Under the pieces are notes generated by a model. That model searched no databases. It saw nothing but the letters and a program-made list of their open reading frames with translations, and had not been told where the DNA came from. Position numbers and translations under genes: made by a program. From Actinomycetes bacterium (GTDB taxonomy: Bacteria > Actinomycetota > Coriobacteriia > Coriobacteriales > Eggerthellaceae), in contig JAEXAI010000015.1 in NCBI GenBank assembly GCA_023394615.1, forward strand, positions 124,001-188,000: a stretch of 64,000 bases of DNA. Direction: 5' to 3'. Positions 1 through 8,131 of this stretch are shown piece by piece (the first letter of the stretch is position 1; each line of letters starts with the position of its first letter).

Positions 1-681
1 ACTTCCGGTATCACCCAAGAGCTCATCGGCATGGTCGTGATTGTGTTGGCCATCGTGATCGTGTTTATGATGATGCGCAAGGCTGAAGGCGGCGAACCGT
101 CGAAGATGCCCCAATGGGTGGGCATCATGGCCCTAGCTGTGGGCATTATCCTAGGCTTCGTGTGCGCGCATTCCTATGCGATGCCCGCACGCCCTGCATG
201 GAATAACTTCACGTTGTACCTGTTCTACTATGCAAGCGAGTTCATTTTGGGTGCAGCGGGCATCTGGCTTTTGTCCGCCATCACCAAAGAGGACGATGAC
301 GTGGTGAAATTCCTGGCCAAACTGACGTTCATCGCGGCCATCGTAAGCGCCGTCATCATGGTAATATGCGTGATTTTCTACAGTACCATCGGCTACGACA
401 CGGTGGGCATCATGTGGGACGTGACCGATCCCACCCAGCCTGCCGCCGATCCGTCCACATCACTAGCGGCTCCGCTCTCAGGTGCCGAGGCTCCCTTGTT
501 CTGGGGCGGCGCGGTATGCGTGGGTGCCTTAGTGCCTGCGGTGCTGGCTTACCTGAAGATGAAGACACCCCAAGGCACGTTGCCCTTCGCGGTTATAACC
601 TGCTTGTGCACGTTGGTGGGAGGCATCTGCTTCCGCATCGTGTGGTATGCGGTGGCCATCGGGTTCTACGTGTACTACTAG
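1..681 (+). CDS. dmsC: DMSO reductase-type membrane anchor subunit (DmsC-like), 5' truncated by window
   Basis: The reading frame is open from base 1, so the gene begins upstream and only the last 226 residues are visible. They form about six hydrophobic helices. The segment with AHSYAMPARPAWN is typical of the DmsC family, the integral membrane subunit that takes electrons from menaquinol and hands them to an iron-sulfur subunit and a periplasmic molybdopterin catalytic subunit. The catalytic and iron-sulfur subunits are expected just outside the window. The downstream TorD chaperone and ferredoxins fit a complex iron-sulfur molybdoenzyme operon. The electron acceptor cannot be told from the anchor alone. 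Confidence 0.85.
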   Translation, partial: TSGITQELIGMVVIVLAIVIVFMMMRKAEGGEPSKMPQWVGIMALAVGIILGFVCAHSYAMPARPAWNNFTLYLFYYASEFILGAAGIWLLSAITKEDDDVVKFLAKLTFIAAIVSAVIMVICVIFYSTIGYDTVGIMWDVTDPTQPAADPSTSLAAPLSGAEAPLFWGGAVCVGALVPAVLAYLKMKTPQGTLPFAVITCLCTLVGGICFRIVWYAVAIGFYVYY

Positions 682-1005
682 CTTTAAACGTCTGTTTTGC
701 GCTCCCGGCATTCGGCCGGGAGCGCAGGCGCTGCAAAAGGCGTACGGCGTCGCTTTCGATTGCGATCGTATCCGACCGGAAGCGACGCAGGCAGCGCAAA
801 CGCTCGCGGCAAGATTGTTCGTTGTGCGCACGTTAGAAGGACGAACGTTCGCAACAGCTTGCTTTGCCGCGTGCGGTTCGCAACATTTTGTTCTCAGGTG
901 TTTTGGTTTGTTGAAAGAAGTGGGTTGCTTCCCCTCCCTCCATGGTCCATGGGCGACCTGCTTCTTTCAGCAAACCACACATCGACATCGATAGAGGGAG
1001 GAACC

Positions 1006-1953
1006 ATGGATATCAGAGATCTCGTGGAGGAAGAAGATCTGTTCGATCCGCTGGAGGCGGAAGACGACGAGTCGAAAGACCAGCAGGAAGAGTTCGAAGG
1101 ACCCGACGACACGCCGCTTGTGGCACCTGCGATGGACGAGCGTTCGGAAAAGCCCGAAACAGACTATCGGCCTGCATCGGTAAGGATTGCGGACTTGATA
1201 GAAGAGATGCCGGGTCAGAAGCGCGTGCTCCTGCGCTTGGTCGATTATTGCCGCGAGCCTAAGTCGGGCAAGCAGATGAACGCGCGCACTGAAGAGTTGA
1301 AGGAGAATAACTTCAGCGTATTTTCGCCCATCGTGTTCCGTGAGCTGTTGGAAGAGGCGGGTGCCATCGAGTATCTGCTTGCCGAAGGCGAAGCGACACC
1401 GGGCGAAGAGGAATCAAGCGAGAATTTGCAAGAAAGCGATTGCGCCCAGGCGGCTTGCACACCTGCCGAAATAGCCTCAAGCGACGGCGATTCCGCACCT
1501 GCCGATCAGGCGTACTCTTGCGACGATGCGCCCGCATCGTCCCAAGACGACCCATTGAAGGTCAAAAGCGAAACGTTGCTGAACGGTGACGAGGAGCTGC
1601 AGATAGAGTACTTGGAAATCGAAGAGGAAAGGCCCGGGCTCTGGGTGGCCACTGAAGACGGTCTTGCGGCGGTGGATGGGCAGGATGATTTCGGGCATAT
1701 AAAGACTTTACTTGGCAAGGAGCCCCAATACGAGGGCATCTACAACAAAATTCTCGGTTTTTGTAGCGACGGTTCAGGCAGGTCGGCAAAGGAGCTTGAC
1801 TCGTTGGTGAATAACGATCCCGCGCTTCAAGAACCGCGCCGCTATTCGGGATACTTCGTCGGGCGCTTGGAACGCGAAGGTGCCGTCGAGTGGGAGCAAG
1901 GGTGGGTAACCACCGAAGCTGGCATGAAGATGCTCGAACAGCTGGCCAGTTAA
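1006..1953 (+). CDS. Unrecognised protein with two winged-helix-like halves, in molybdoenzyme operon
   Basis: I do not recognise a named family. The 315-aa product starts at the ATG preceded by AGAGGGAGGA; an upstream in-frame extension lacks a ribosome site. The N-terminus is strongly acidic (about residues 1-60). Two segments resemble each other: about residues 62-125 (ADLIEEMPGQ...LLEEAGAIEYL) and about 235-312 (IKTLLGKEP...TTEAGMKMLEQL), each looking like a small helical, winged-helix-type fold with a shared F-x-R-x-L-E-x-x-G-A-x-E pattern. An acidic, low-complexity linker joins them. No signal peptide or membrane segment. Its place between the anchor subunit and the TorD chaperone suggests an assembly or regulatory role, which is inference. 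Confidence 0.7.
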   Translation: MDIRDLVEEEDLFDPLEAEDDESKDQQEEFEGPDDTPLVAPAMDERSEKPETDYRPASVRIADLIEEMPGQKRVLLRLVDYCREPKSGKQMNARTEELKENNFSVFSPIVFRELLEEAGAIEYLLAEGEATPGEEESSENLQESDCAQAACTPAEIASSDGDSAPADQAYSCDDAPASSQDDPLKVKSETLLNGDEELQIEYLEIEEERPGLWVATEDGLAAVDGQDDFGHIKTLLGKEPQYEGIYNKILGFCSDGSGRSAKELDSLVNNDPALQEPRRYSGYFVGRLEREGAVEWEQGWVTTEAGMKMLEQLAS

Positions 1954-1991
1954 AGCTTCCGTTTGTAAACAGCAATTCCGAAGGAGATATC

Positions 1992-2765
1992 ATGACGAAA
2001 TCAATCACAGTGCAGTCGGTACTTTCTGGCCGTCTGTCAACTTATCGCATGCTCGCGCGCCTGTACGAACGCGAAATGGACGAAGAATACCTAGCTGAGT
2101 TGAAGAAGATGCGCTGCCCTATCAACACGGGCAACGAACACATTGATAAAGGGTACAAGCTGTTCCATTCCTATCTGAGCCATGTGTGGGAGCGCTCGCT
2201 CGAAGAGCTTCAACGCGATTACATGACGGTGTTCATCGGGGCCAACACGACCGGGCATGCTGCGGCCTACCCCAACGAATCGGTGCATACGTCCCCGGAT
2301 CGTCTGGTGATGCAGGATTCGCGCGACGAGGTGCTGGCCATATATAACGCTGCAGGATTCAAGAACAGTGAGAATTGGACAGCCGGGGAAGACCATATCG
2401 CCCTCGAGTTGGAATTCATGGCGCGCATGGCCGAGCGGGCCGCACAGGCTTCTGCGAAAGGCGAAAACGAAAAAGCTGCCACCTATCTGATGACATCGCA
2501 TCATTTTCTGTGCGACCACTTGCTTGCTTGGGTGCCTGAGCTTTCCCGCGATATGCAGAAGTTTGCCCAAACCGATTTCTATTGTGCGCTTGCTGAATTG
2601 ACCTTGGGTTTCATCGAAGAGGACAAAGACTTTTTAGAAGAGGCCCTGAAAGACGAGCTTGAAGCGGAAAAGACCGGAATCGAAGGGGAGGCGAGCGGCG
2701 ATGGTGTTGCCCCGGCCGATACCGAAAGCCTGCAGCAGGATGCGCCGGTGGACGTCGTGGCGTAG
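1992..2765 (+). CDS. TorD/DmsD-family molybdoenzyme chaperone
   Basis: Cytoplasmic, all-helical 257-aa protein. It carries the family hallmarks: an N-terminal helix ending in LARLYEREMDEEYL, the loop QRDYMTVFIGANTTGHAAAYP, and the EDHIALELEFMARM signature around the family's conserved E-x-D-H-I-x-x-E. TorD-type chaperones bind the Tat signal and apo form of a molybdopterin oxidoreductase until cofactor is inserted. The start is the ATG preceded by AAGGAGATATC. The C-terminus has an acidic tail of about 45 residues beyond the usual fold. It lies 38 bp after the preceding gene and 16 bp before the next, in one operon with the molybdoenzyme anchor. Confidence 0.9.
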   Translation: MTKSITVQSVLSGRLSTYRMLARLYEREMDEEYLAELKKMRCPINTGNEHIDKGYKLFHSYLSHVWERSLEELQRDYMTVFIGANTTGHAAAYPNESVHTSPDRLVMQDSRDEVLAIYNAAGFKNSENWTAGEDHIALELEFMARMAERAAQASAKGENEKAATYLMTSHHFLCDHLLAWVPELSRDMQKFAQTDFYCALAELTLGFIEEDKDFLEEALKDELEAEKTGIEGEASGDGVAPADTESLQQDAPVDVVA

Positions 2766-2781
2766 GTGATGGAGGATTATC

Positions 2782-3468
2782 ATGGATAACGAATCAGGCA
2801 AACCGGGTATTCCCCGGCGCGATTTCATCATCGGGGCTGGTGGTGCTGTCGCACTGATTGCTTTGGGCGCGGTGAAGTGGTGCCCGACCAACGATGTTTG
2901 CAGGCCTCCGGGCGGCGAAGATGCGGCGCGCATGCTGGGATCGTGCGTCCGCTGCGACAAATGCATGGAAGTCTGCCCGAATGGCATCATCGTTCCTTCC
3001 CATATCGAAGACGGAATCGCATCCATGCGCACCCCGAAGATCAATTTCAGTCTCAGCCGTACGCAGCTGAACGGGAAGCTTGGTTGGTGTGATCATTGCC
3101 AGACGGCAAACGGCGGCATCGCCAAATGCGTGCAGGTGTGCCCTTCGGGGGCCTTGGATGAAATAGCGAACGCAGCATTCTTTGACACGATGATTATCGG
3201 AACCGCTCAAATCAATACCAATTGGTGTTTAGCATGGCGCCTGAAAGGGTGCACCATTTGCAAGAACGCCTGCCCGGTAAACGCTATTGAGTTCGACGGC
3301 AACAATCGTCCCGTGGTTGTAGAGGACGCATGCAACGGATGCGGTGCATGTGAACAGGCCTGCGTTAGCCTAGAAAGCACTTCTGTAGGAGACGGCGAAG
3401 AGGGCGGTCGCGGCACGATGACGGCGCGAGCCATAACCGTTGTTCCCATTTCGAAGGCAAGGGGGTAG
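2782..3468 (+). CDS. NapG-like Tat-exported 4Fe-4S ferredoxin
   Basis: Product of 228 aa starting with a twin-arginine signal (RRDFIIGAGG near residues 12-21) followed by a hydrophobic stretch. Four cysteine clusters follow: CVRCDKCMEVCP, CDHCQ...CVQVCP, CTICKNACP and CNGCGACEQAC, enough for four [4Fe-4S] clusters as in NapG/MauM-type ferredoxins. It should sit on the outer face of the membrane and pass electrons between the NapH-like membrane protein encoded next and the molybdoenzyme. The next gene starts 4 bp after the stop, so the two are probably translated together and form a quinol-oxidising pair, as known for NapGH. Confidence 0.88.
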   Translation: MDNESGKPGIPRRDFIIGAGGAVALIALGAVKWCPTNDVCRPPGGEDAARMLGSCVRCDKCMEVCPNGIIVPSHIEDGIASMRTPKINFSLSRTQLNGKLGWCDHCQTANGGIAKCVQVCPSGALDEIANAAFFDTMIIGTAQINTNWCLAWRLKGCTICKNACPVNAIEFDGNNRPVVVEDACNGCGACEQACVSLESTSVGDGEEGGRGTMTARAITVVPISKARG

Positions 3469-3472
3469 TGCG

Positions 3473-4576
3473 ATGAAGAAGAAAAAGCCTTCGTTCTATC
3501 GTGGCTTGGTAGCCTTGGCTCTGCTGGTCTTGGTGGCTGTGGGATACTTCACTCAAGCAGGCATCGGCGATGTGAGTGCTTTGGGCTGGGATGCTTGGTC
3601 GGTTATCTGCCCGCTAGGTTATCTGGAAAGCTTGTTGGCAGGAAAGATATTCATCCCGCGCGCTCTCGTCTCGTTTATTGCAATTGTGGCCATCATTATC
3701 GTGCTGGGCCGCGTGTTTTGTTCTTGGATGTGCCCCATGCCGTTTCTGCAACGCGCTATTCCCGGCCTGAAGCGCAAGCCGTCGGCGAAGAAAAAGCTGT
3801 CTGCTTGCGCCGATTGCGATACTGCGAAGAAGGAATCGTCCAGCTGCGCAGAATGCGAGGCGGCAAAGCAGCTTCATGGCAAGGTGACGAATTTCAAGTT
3901 CGATTCGCGCCACGGCGTTTTGTTGGGCGCTTTGGCTTCGGCTGCGATTTTTGGATTCCCCGTGTTTTGCCTGATTTGCCCTGTAGGATTGACCTTTGCG
4001 GCGGTGCTGCTGATTATGCGTCTGTTCGCTTTCGGCGAAACCACGTGGGGAATCCTTGTGGTTTTGGGAGTGCTTCTGGCCGAGGTGTTGTTCGCGCGGA
4101 AATGGTGCAGCCGCATCTGCCCGCTGGGTGCGTTACTCTCGCTTTTGTCCGGGGCTAATCACACGTTTCGTCCTACCATCGATGACGATAAATGCATCCA
4201 TATAACGGAAGGCGTCGACTGCTTCGCATGCAGCAAGGTATGTCCCGAGCACATCGATATCCGCAGGCCGCTTCTTTCGGAAGCGCCCATGAGCAACTGC
4301 AGTAAATGCTGCGAGTGCGCGGGCGCATGCCCCGGATCGGCAATCAGTTTCCCGCTGATTTCCGCGTCTCACAAGCATGATGCGGGATGTGAGTGCGATG
4401 CTGTTGCACAAGAGGTGCAACAGCCCTCTGTAAAGGCAAGCATCTACTCCGCAAGCGAAAACGAGCGTGTCGGGGCGGGCGTCAGAGCCAATATTTCTGC
4501 TGATGCCGAGACCGACGCTTCTGCTGACGTCGATGCCGGAGCCTCCGCCGACACTAGAGCCGATGAGAAGCGGTAA
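3473..4576 (+). CDS. NapH-like membrane polyferredoxin
   Basis: A 367-aa integral membrane iron-sulfur protein. Features in order: several TM helices; the C-x3-C-P motifs CSWMCPMP and CSRICPLG characteristic of NapH/RdxH/CcoG-type proteins; and a C-terminal ferredoxin region CFACSKVCP and CSKCCECAGACP. Between TM segments there is an extra cysteine insert, CADCDTAKKESSSCAEC (about residues 108-124), that is not part of the usual NapH pattern. The last 60 residues are a low-complexity Ala/Asp tail. The start ATG lies 4 bp after the NapG-like gene and behind AAGGGGG. It probably oxidises menaquinol and feeds the adjacent Tat-exported ferredoxin. Confidence 0.86.
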   Translation: MKKKKPSFYRGLVALALLVLVAVGYFTQAGIGDVSALGWDAWSVICPLGYLESLLAGKIFIPRALVSFIAIVAIIIVLGRVFCSWMCPMPFLQRAIPGLKRKPSAKKKLSACADCDTAKKESSSCAECEAAKQLHGKVTNFKFDSRHGVLLGALASAAIFGFPVFCLICPVGLTFAAVLLIMRLFAFGETTWGILVVLGVLLAEVLFARKWCSRICPLGALLSLLSGANHTFRPTIDDDKCIHITEGVDCFACSKVCPEHIDIRRPLLSEAPMSNCSKCCECAGACPGSAISFPLISASHKHDAGCECDAVAQEVQQPSVKASIYSASENERVGAGVRANISADAETDASADVDAGASADTRADEKR

Positions 4577-4598
4577 CTAATGAAAGGACTGCATCTAC

Positions 4599-5798
4599 AT
4601 GCTAGTCGAAACCATTAATCATGACGCAGCCGAAACGAAAACAGCACTTGAAGGACTGGCGGGCATCAATCTGGTGGTTCGCCCCGAGCGCTGCGTGGCG
4701 GTTCGAAACCGTCATGCCAGTTGTACTCGCTGCTCGGACGCCTGTACGTCGGGCGCTATTTCACGAGAAGACGGTGAGTTGCGTATCGAGCACGAAAAGT
4801 GCGTGGGCTGCGGTACGTGCGCGACGGTATGTCCCACCTGCGCTTTGGAAACGCGACATCCAAACGATGCCGTGCTCACTGCCCATGCGCTGGCATCAGC
4901 AAAAAGTAACGGTGGTAAGGCGGTGTTTACCTGCCATCGATGCTTCGAGCGGAATCCTTCTTGCAACGATGCCGATGTCGTGCGGGTTGTATGCCTCAGC
5001 CGTTTGGAAGAGACCCTTTTGATGAATCTGTTCGCCGAGGGCGTAGCTGAAATCATTGCCGTGAAGGCAGATTGCGAAAATTGCCCGCGTCATCAGGGCG
5101 CGCGGAGCATCCAGTTGGTCCAGTCAACCATGGGCGAGCTTATGCGCGACTGGGAAATCGATTGCACGTTCGAAGTGCTCGATGAGCTGCCTGAACTAGG
5201 CATTATCAATGCCGAAGCACCGTACGTCGATACTGTTTGTGATAGCGTGCCGGTTCCCGGAGATGAGCAGGTTGCCATGAGCGAGCAAGCCGTCGAGGAC
5301 GATGGTGTTCCCTCCGCATCATCGAGCACGTTGGGTACCTCCCACCTGACTCATGTGCAAGCGGATGGCACTCTGCCTCATTTTTTGCCTGTGCGAAGGG
5401 GAAAGCTTCTGGATGCGCTCGCAAAATTCGGCGAACCACAGGTCGATTCAGTCGATTCGCGACTATGGGGTTACATCACCATCGACGCTGATCGTTGTTG
5501 CAGCTGCCGCATGTGCACGGTGTTTTGCCCGACTGGTGCGCTCAGCCGTATTGATGCGGATAACGGCCTTTTCGGTATCGAGCATTACACATCAGAATGC
5601 GTGCATTGCAAACTCTGCCAGGACATCTGCCCCGAGCAGGCCATTACGGCATCGTCGCGCGTACCAGCGAAATTACTGGCTACGGGTGCGGTCGAGCGCC
5701 ATATTATGCCGTTGCCGACGTGGCATACGGGGACCGATCAGATTCTGCGACGCATGGAAACGCAAATCGGAGGTAACGAGGTGGCTCACAGCTACTAA
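4599..5798 (+). CDS. Soluble multi-cluster 4Fe-4S protein with MvhD-like middle domain
   Basis: A 399-aa cysteine-rich cytoplasmic protein. N-terminal ferredoxin region (CTRCSDAC and CVGCGTCATVCP, about residues 42-83), a middle domain with CHRC, VVCLSRLEE and ADCENCPRH (about 105-165) that resembles the small iron-sulfur subunit fold of MvhD-type proteins, a variable acidic linker, and a C-terminal ferredoxin region (CCSCRMCTVFCP and CVHCKLCQDICP, about 300-350). No Tat signal or TM helix. RBS GAAAGGA lies before the ATG. As the last redox gene of the molybdoenzyme operon it could link a cytoplasmic donor to the membrane module; that partner role is inference. Confidence 0.8.
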   Translation: MLVETINHDAAETKTALEGLAGINLVVRPERCVAVRNRHASCTRCSDACTSGAISREDGELRIEHEKCVGCGTCATVCPTCALETRHPNDAVLTAHALASAKSNGGKAVFTCHRCFERNPSCNDADVVRVVCLSRLEETLLMNLFAEGVAEIIAVKADCENCPRHQGARSIQLVQSTMGELMRDWEIDCTFEVLDELPELGIINAEAPYVDTVCDSVPVPGDEQVAMSEQAVEDDGVPSASSSTLGTSHLTHVQADGTLPHFLPVRRGKLLDALAKFGEPQVDSVDSRLWGYITIDADRCCSCRMCTVFCPTGALSRIDADNGLFGIEHYTSECVHCKLCQDICPEQAITASSRVPAKLLATGAVERHIMPLPTWHTGTDQILRRMETQIGGNEVAHSY

Positions 5799-5858
5799 GG
5801 AGGCTGGATTAGTTTTCCAGAATCCAACGATAGTATTTACCCATGGAGGGAGAAGAAA

Positions 5859-6218
5859 ATGGCTTTAACACGAAGGATGGCCATCGAACATGGTATCAGC
5901 TATGGAAGCGGTACGATAAACTATCACAATGACACGCTGGTATACGATCGTGCCTTACGCTCATTTCCTCAGGATGACAGTTATGCTGCGCTGAAAGCGG
6001 CGGTCGATGAGGCCGATTTGGCAGCTTGCAAGGAATCATGCGCGAACCTGCGCGAGGTTTTGGGGATGCTGGCAATGAGCGAGCTGTTCGAGATGACTGA
6101 CCCGCTGCTTGAGGCGTTGGACGCCGACAGTCTGCCGGCGGTGGAGGACATGGAGAACTTCGAAGAAGCCTACTGCGAGATGGTCTCTTTTTTGGAAGAC
6201 GCCCGCGGCAAGCACTGA
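5859..6218 (+). CDS. Small helical protein, possible degenerate Hpt domain
   Basis: A 119-aa acidic, cysteine-containing, probably all-helical protein with a good RBS (GGAGGGAG, 8 bp before the ATG). Residues about 36-85 follow the spacing of a histidine phosphotransfer bundle: YDRALRSF, then ALKAAVDEADLAACKESCANLREVLGMLAM, then a hydrophobic helix with DPLLEAL. In a true Hpt the phosphorylated His sits in A-H-x-L-K-G; here the equivalent string is C-A-N-L-R-E, with Ala at the His position. It is therefore either a non-phosphorylatable Hpt-like protein or an unrelated four-helix protein. It is the last gene of the molybdoenzyme operon, 60 bp after the polyferredoxin gene. Confidence 0.65.
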   Translation: MALTRRMAIEHGISYGSGTINYHNDTLVYDRALRSFPQDDSYAALKAAVDEADLAACKESCANLREVLGMLAMSELFEMTDPLLEALDADSLPAVEDMENFEEAYCEMVSFLEDARGKH

Positions 6219-6522
6219 AGGACCCGCAACAAAACCAAAGATGAAATAAGCGAGTTGCTTTCAGGAAGTGAGTAGCTTTCGGAAAGCGGCTGTATCGTAC
6301 CCTTGCCAAAGCATGTTTTCTAAGGCGTCTCTGAGATACTGTGGCTGTATCCTCTGAAGACGAGTGGTGGACGAGCGAGAAGATTCGGGCGGATTAGAAT
6401 CCCTGAGACAGGGTATCGTCCATTCTCCGGCGACAATCCCTGATACATCACGATTCGGGACGCGGGCTGTGGCTTTGTCCAAATCCGATTCCGAGGTCGA
6501 TTCCCCGTTTTTGTAAAAAAGT

Positions 6523-6671
6523 TGCAGTATTAGGCAAATCTCGTGCTCAAGATTCTGGACGCGTTTTTCAGTCAGGCCTCTGAACTGCGGTGATGCGTAT
6601 TTGCTTTTGAAGTACGTTACGTGCGGCAAAAATAATGCATACAAAAAGTAAATTTCGAACCTAATACTGCA
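6523..6671. repeat. Perfect 12-bp inverted repeat flanking about 125 bp
   Basis: TGCAGTATTAGG at 6523-6534 is the exact reverse complement of CCTAATACTGCA at 6660-6671. Both arms continue into A/T-rich flanks (AAAAAAG outside the left arm, CTTTTC outside the right) that also pair apart from a one-base slip. A third partial match to the outer half, CTGCACTTTTTTGACATG, follows at about 6717-6734. The structure looks like a small non-coding mobile or REP-type element, but no copy with the same arms was found elsewhere in the window. Confidence 0.6.
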
Positions 6672-6860
6672 CTTTTCTTCCAAAAACAGGGGGTCGACCG
6701 GAAAATTTGCAAGAAGCTGCACTTTTTTGACATGTTTCCCCTGCAGCAGGGGGGAGGAGCTTACTACTCGATAGGGATTCGCATCAAGGACATTCCGAAG
6801 ACAGATGCTCTACCGGCGAAACGACCGCAGTGAGAGAAATAAGCGCGAGAATCCAAACGT

Positions 6861-6895
6861 TCGAAATACGCCTCGCGCTCGAAATACGCCTCGCG
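6861..6895. repeat. 18-bp tandem repeat, two copies
   Basis: TCGAAATACGCCTCGCG occurs at 6861-6877 and again at 6879-6895, separated by one base, and a degenerate third unit (TTCGAAACGATCGAAG) follows. The surrounding 150 bp is rich in CGAAA and CGCTCGAA motifs. The plus strand can be read as a short open frame, but the codons simply follow the repeat. Confidence 0.7.
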
Positions 6896-7104
6896 TTCGA
6901 AACGATCGAAGTGAGCGAAACACCCCGCACGCTCGAAACACTCCAAACGCTCGACCACGCCAGCTTTGCTGAAATGAATCAGAACTCGCATTCGGTCGTA
7001 TCGGCGCTTGCGGGCACATTTATAATGGTACTTGCATGCACGCAGCCATGCGTATCAGCAAATAAGACGATGAACGCGCTCGAACAATCGAAAAAGGAAT
7101 GACG

Positions 7105-7926
7105 ATGAATCTGGTGGAAGTAACGACGCTCGAAGACCCGCGATTGGATGCGTTCGCGCGTTTAACTGAAGCGCAGCTGCGCAACCGCTTAGAACCGGAA
7201 GCGGGTATCTTCATTGCCGAGTCCCCCAAAGTGATAACGCGTGCTTTGGATGCGGGGTATGAGCCGGTGTCGTTGCTGATGGAGCGCAAGTGGGTCAATC
7301 GTGAACGCGACATGATAGAACGTTGCGGCGATGTGCCGGTCTTCACTGGCCCAACAGAGGAACTCGCAAAACTGACTGGTTTCGAACTGACACGCGGTGT
7401 GCTTTGCGCGATGCGTCGTCCGGCTTTGCCCAGTGCGGAAGACTTGCTTGCGACGTCGCATCGTGTGGCAGTATTGGAAGGCATCGTCGACCACACCAAT
7501 GTTGGTGCGATTTTTCGTTCTGCTGCAGCAATGGGCGTTGATGCCGTGCTGGTTACGCCCACATGTTGTGATCCTCTCTATAGGCGTGCAGTGCGCGTTT
7601 CTATGGGAACGGTGTTTCAAGTGCCGTGGACGCGAATTGGCGAAAACGTGCATGATTGGCCGAATTCCGGTATGCAACGACTTCATGATTGCGGTTTTAA
7701 AGCGGCAGCTTTTGCGTTAAGCGATCAGTCGATTCCTCTAGATGATCCCGCGCTTACCGCCTGTGACAAGCTAGCGATGGTGTTCGGCACAGAAGGTGAC
7801 GGCTTGTCCAGACGCACGATTGCGCAGTGCGATTGGACTGTGCGCATACCTATGCGTCACGGAGTCGACTCGTTGAACGTGGCGGCGGCTAGCGCTGTCG
7901 CGTTTTGGGAATTGCGCCGGAAGTAG
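7105..7926 (+). CDS. SpoU/TrmH-family RNA 2'-O-methyltransferase
   Basis: A 273-aa SPOUT methyltransferase that would methylate a ribose of rRNA or tRNA using S-adenosylmethionine. All three SpoU motifs are present: motif 1 in IVDHTNVGAIFRSAAAMG, motif 2 in MVFGTEGDGLS, and motif 3 in IPMRHGVDSLNVAAA, which form the trefoil knot. The N-terminal part (LRNRLEPEAGIFIAESPKV) is the substrate-binding region usual in this family. The second of two nearby ATGs is taken as the start because AAAAAGGA lies 6 bp before it; the first would overlap the site. The gene stands alone. The RNA target cannot be assigned from sequence. Confidence 0.9.
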   Translation: MNLVEVTTLEDPRLDAFARLTEAQLRNRLEPEAGIFIAESPKVITRALDAGYEPVSLLMERKWVNRERDMIERCGDVPVFTGPTEELAKLTGFELTRGVLCAMRRPALPSAEDLLATSHRVAVLEGIVDHTNVGAIFRSAAAMGVDAVLVTPTCCDPLYRRAVRVSMGTVFQVPWTRIGENVHDWPNSGMQRLHDCGFKAAAFALSDQSIPLDDPALTACDKLAMVFGTEGDGLSRRTIAQCDWTVRIPMRHGVDSLNVAAASAVAFWELRRK

Positions 7927-7960
7927 TCACGCGGATTCCGGTGTCCTGAATTTTGCCATT

Positions 7961-8012
7961 CGAGCTGTGCTATCGAGTTGCGTTACCGAGTTGCGTTATC
8001 GAGCTGTGTTAC
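7961..8012. repeat. 13-bp tandem repeat, four copies
   Basis: Four adjacent 13-mers, CGAGCTGTGCTAT, CGAGTTGCGTTAC, CGAGTTGCGTTAT and CGAGCTGTGTTAC, run from 7961 to 8012, then break down in CGAGCGTATATCA. Period 13 is not a multiple of three and no gene covers it. It lies between the methyltransferase and the downstream permease and is a likely size-variable locus. Confidence 0.85.
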
Positions 8013-8115
8013 CGAGCGTATATCACACAATCATGAAGCTCTCGCTTTGCGACTACATCATCCCTATACCATGTGGCGTTTAGTCGAAACATTCGTCGTG
8101 TGAAAACCCCCGTGT

Positions 8116-8121
8116 TAGAAT
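8116..8121 (+). promoter_or_regulatory. Possible -10 box giving a leaderless transcript
   Basis: TAGAAT lies 10 bp before the first ATG of the permease gene, which has no Shine-Dalgarno sequence. A start of transcription 6-9 bp downstream would place the ATG almost at the 5' end. No good -35 element is visible at the expected distance, so this is tentative. Confidence 0.3.
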
Positions 8122-8131
8122 AAAAAACTCC

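Larger units (their letters stand above)
6219..7104. other. Intergenic region without a convincing gene
   Basis: About 880 bases between the molybdoenzyme operon and the SpoU-type methyltransferase. It holds a perfect 12-bp inverted repeat (6523-6534 and 6660-6671), a small hairpin CCCCTG-CAG-CAGGGG near 6738-6753, and an 18-bp tandem repeat (6861-6895). A minus-strand frame of about 150 codons (6261-6722, GTG start) covers the inverted repeat; it has no ribosome site or recognisable domain, so I do not call it. Confidence 0.6.

Noticed and set aside
6261..6722. Minus-strand frame of 153 codons with a GTG start
   Set aside because: No ribosome site and no recognisable motif, and it spans the inverted repeat. 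It could be a remnant but is not supported as a gene.
6830..7102. Plus-strand frame of 90 codons before the methyltransferase gene
   Set aside because: Its N-terminal half is just the tandem repeat read as protein, and no ribosome site precedes it.
7960..8020. CRISPR-like array at the 13-bp repeats
   Set aside because: The units are adjacent with no spacers and are far too short for CRISPR repeats.
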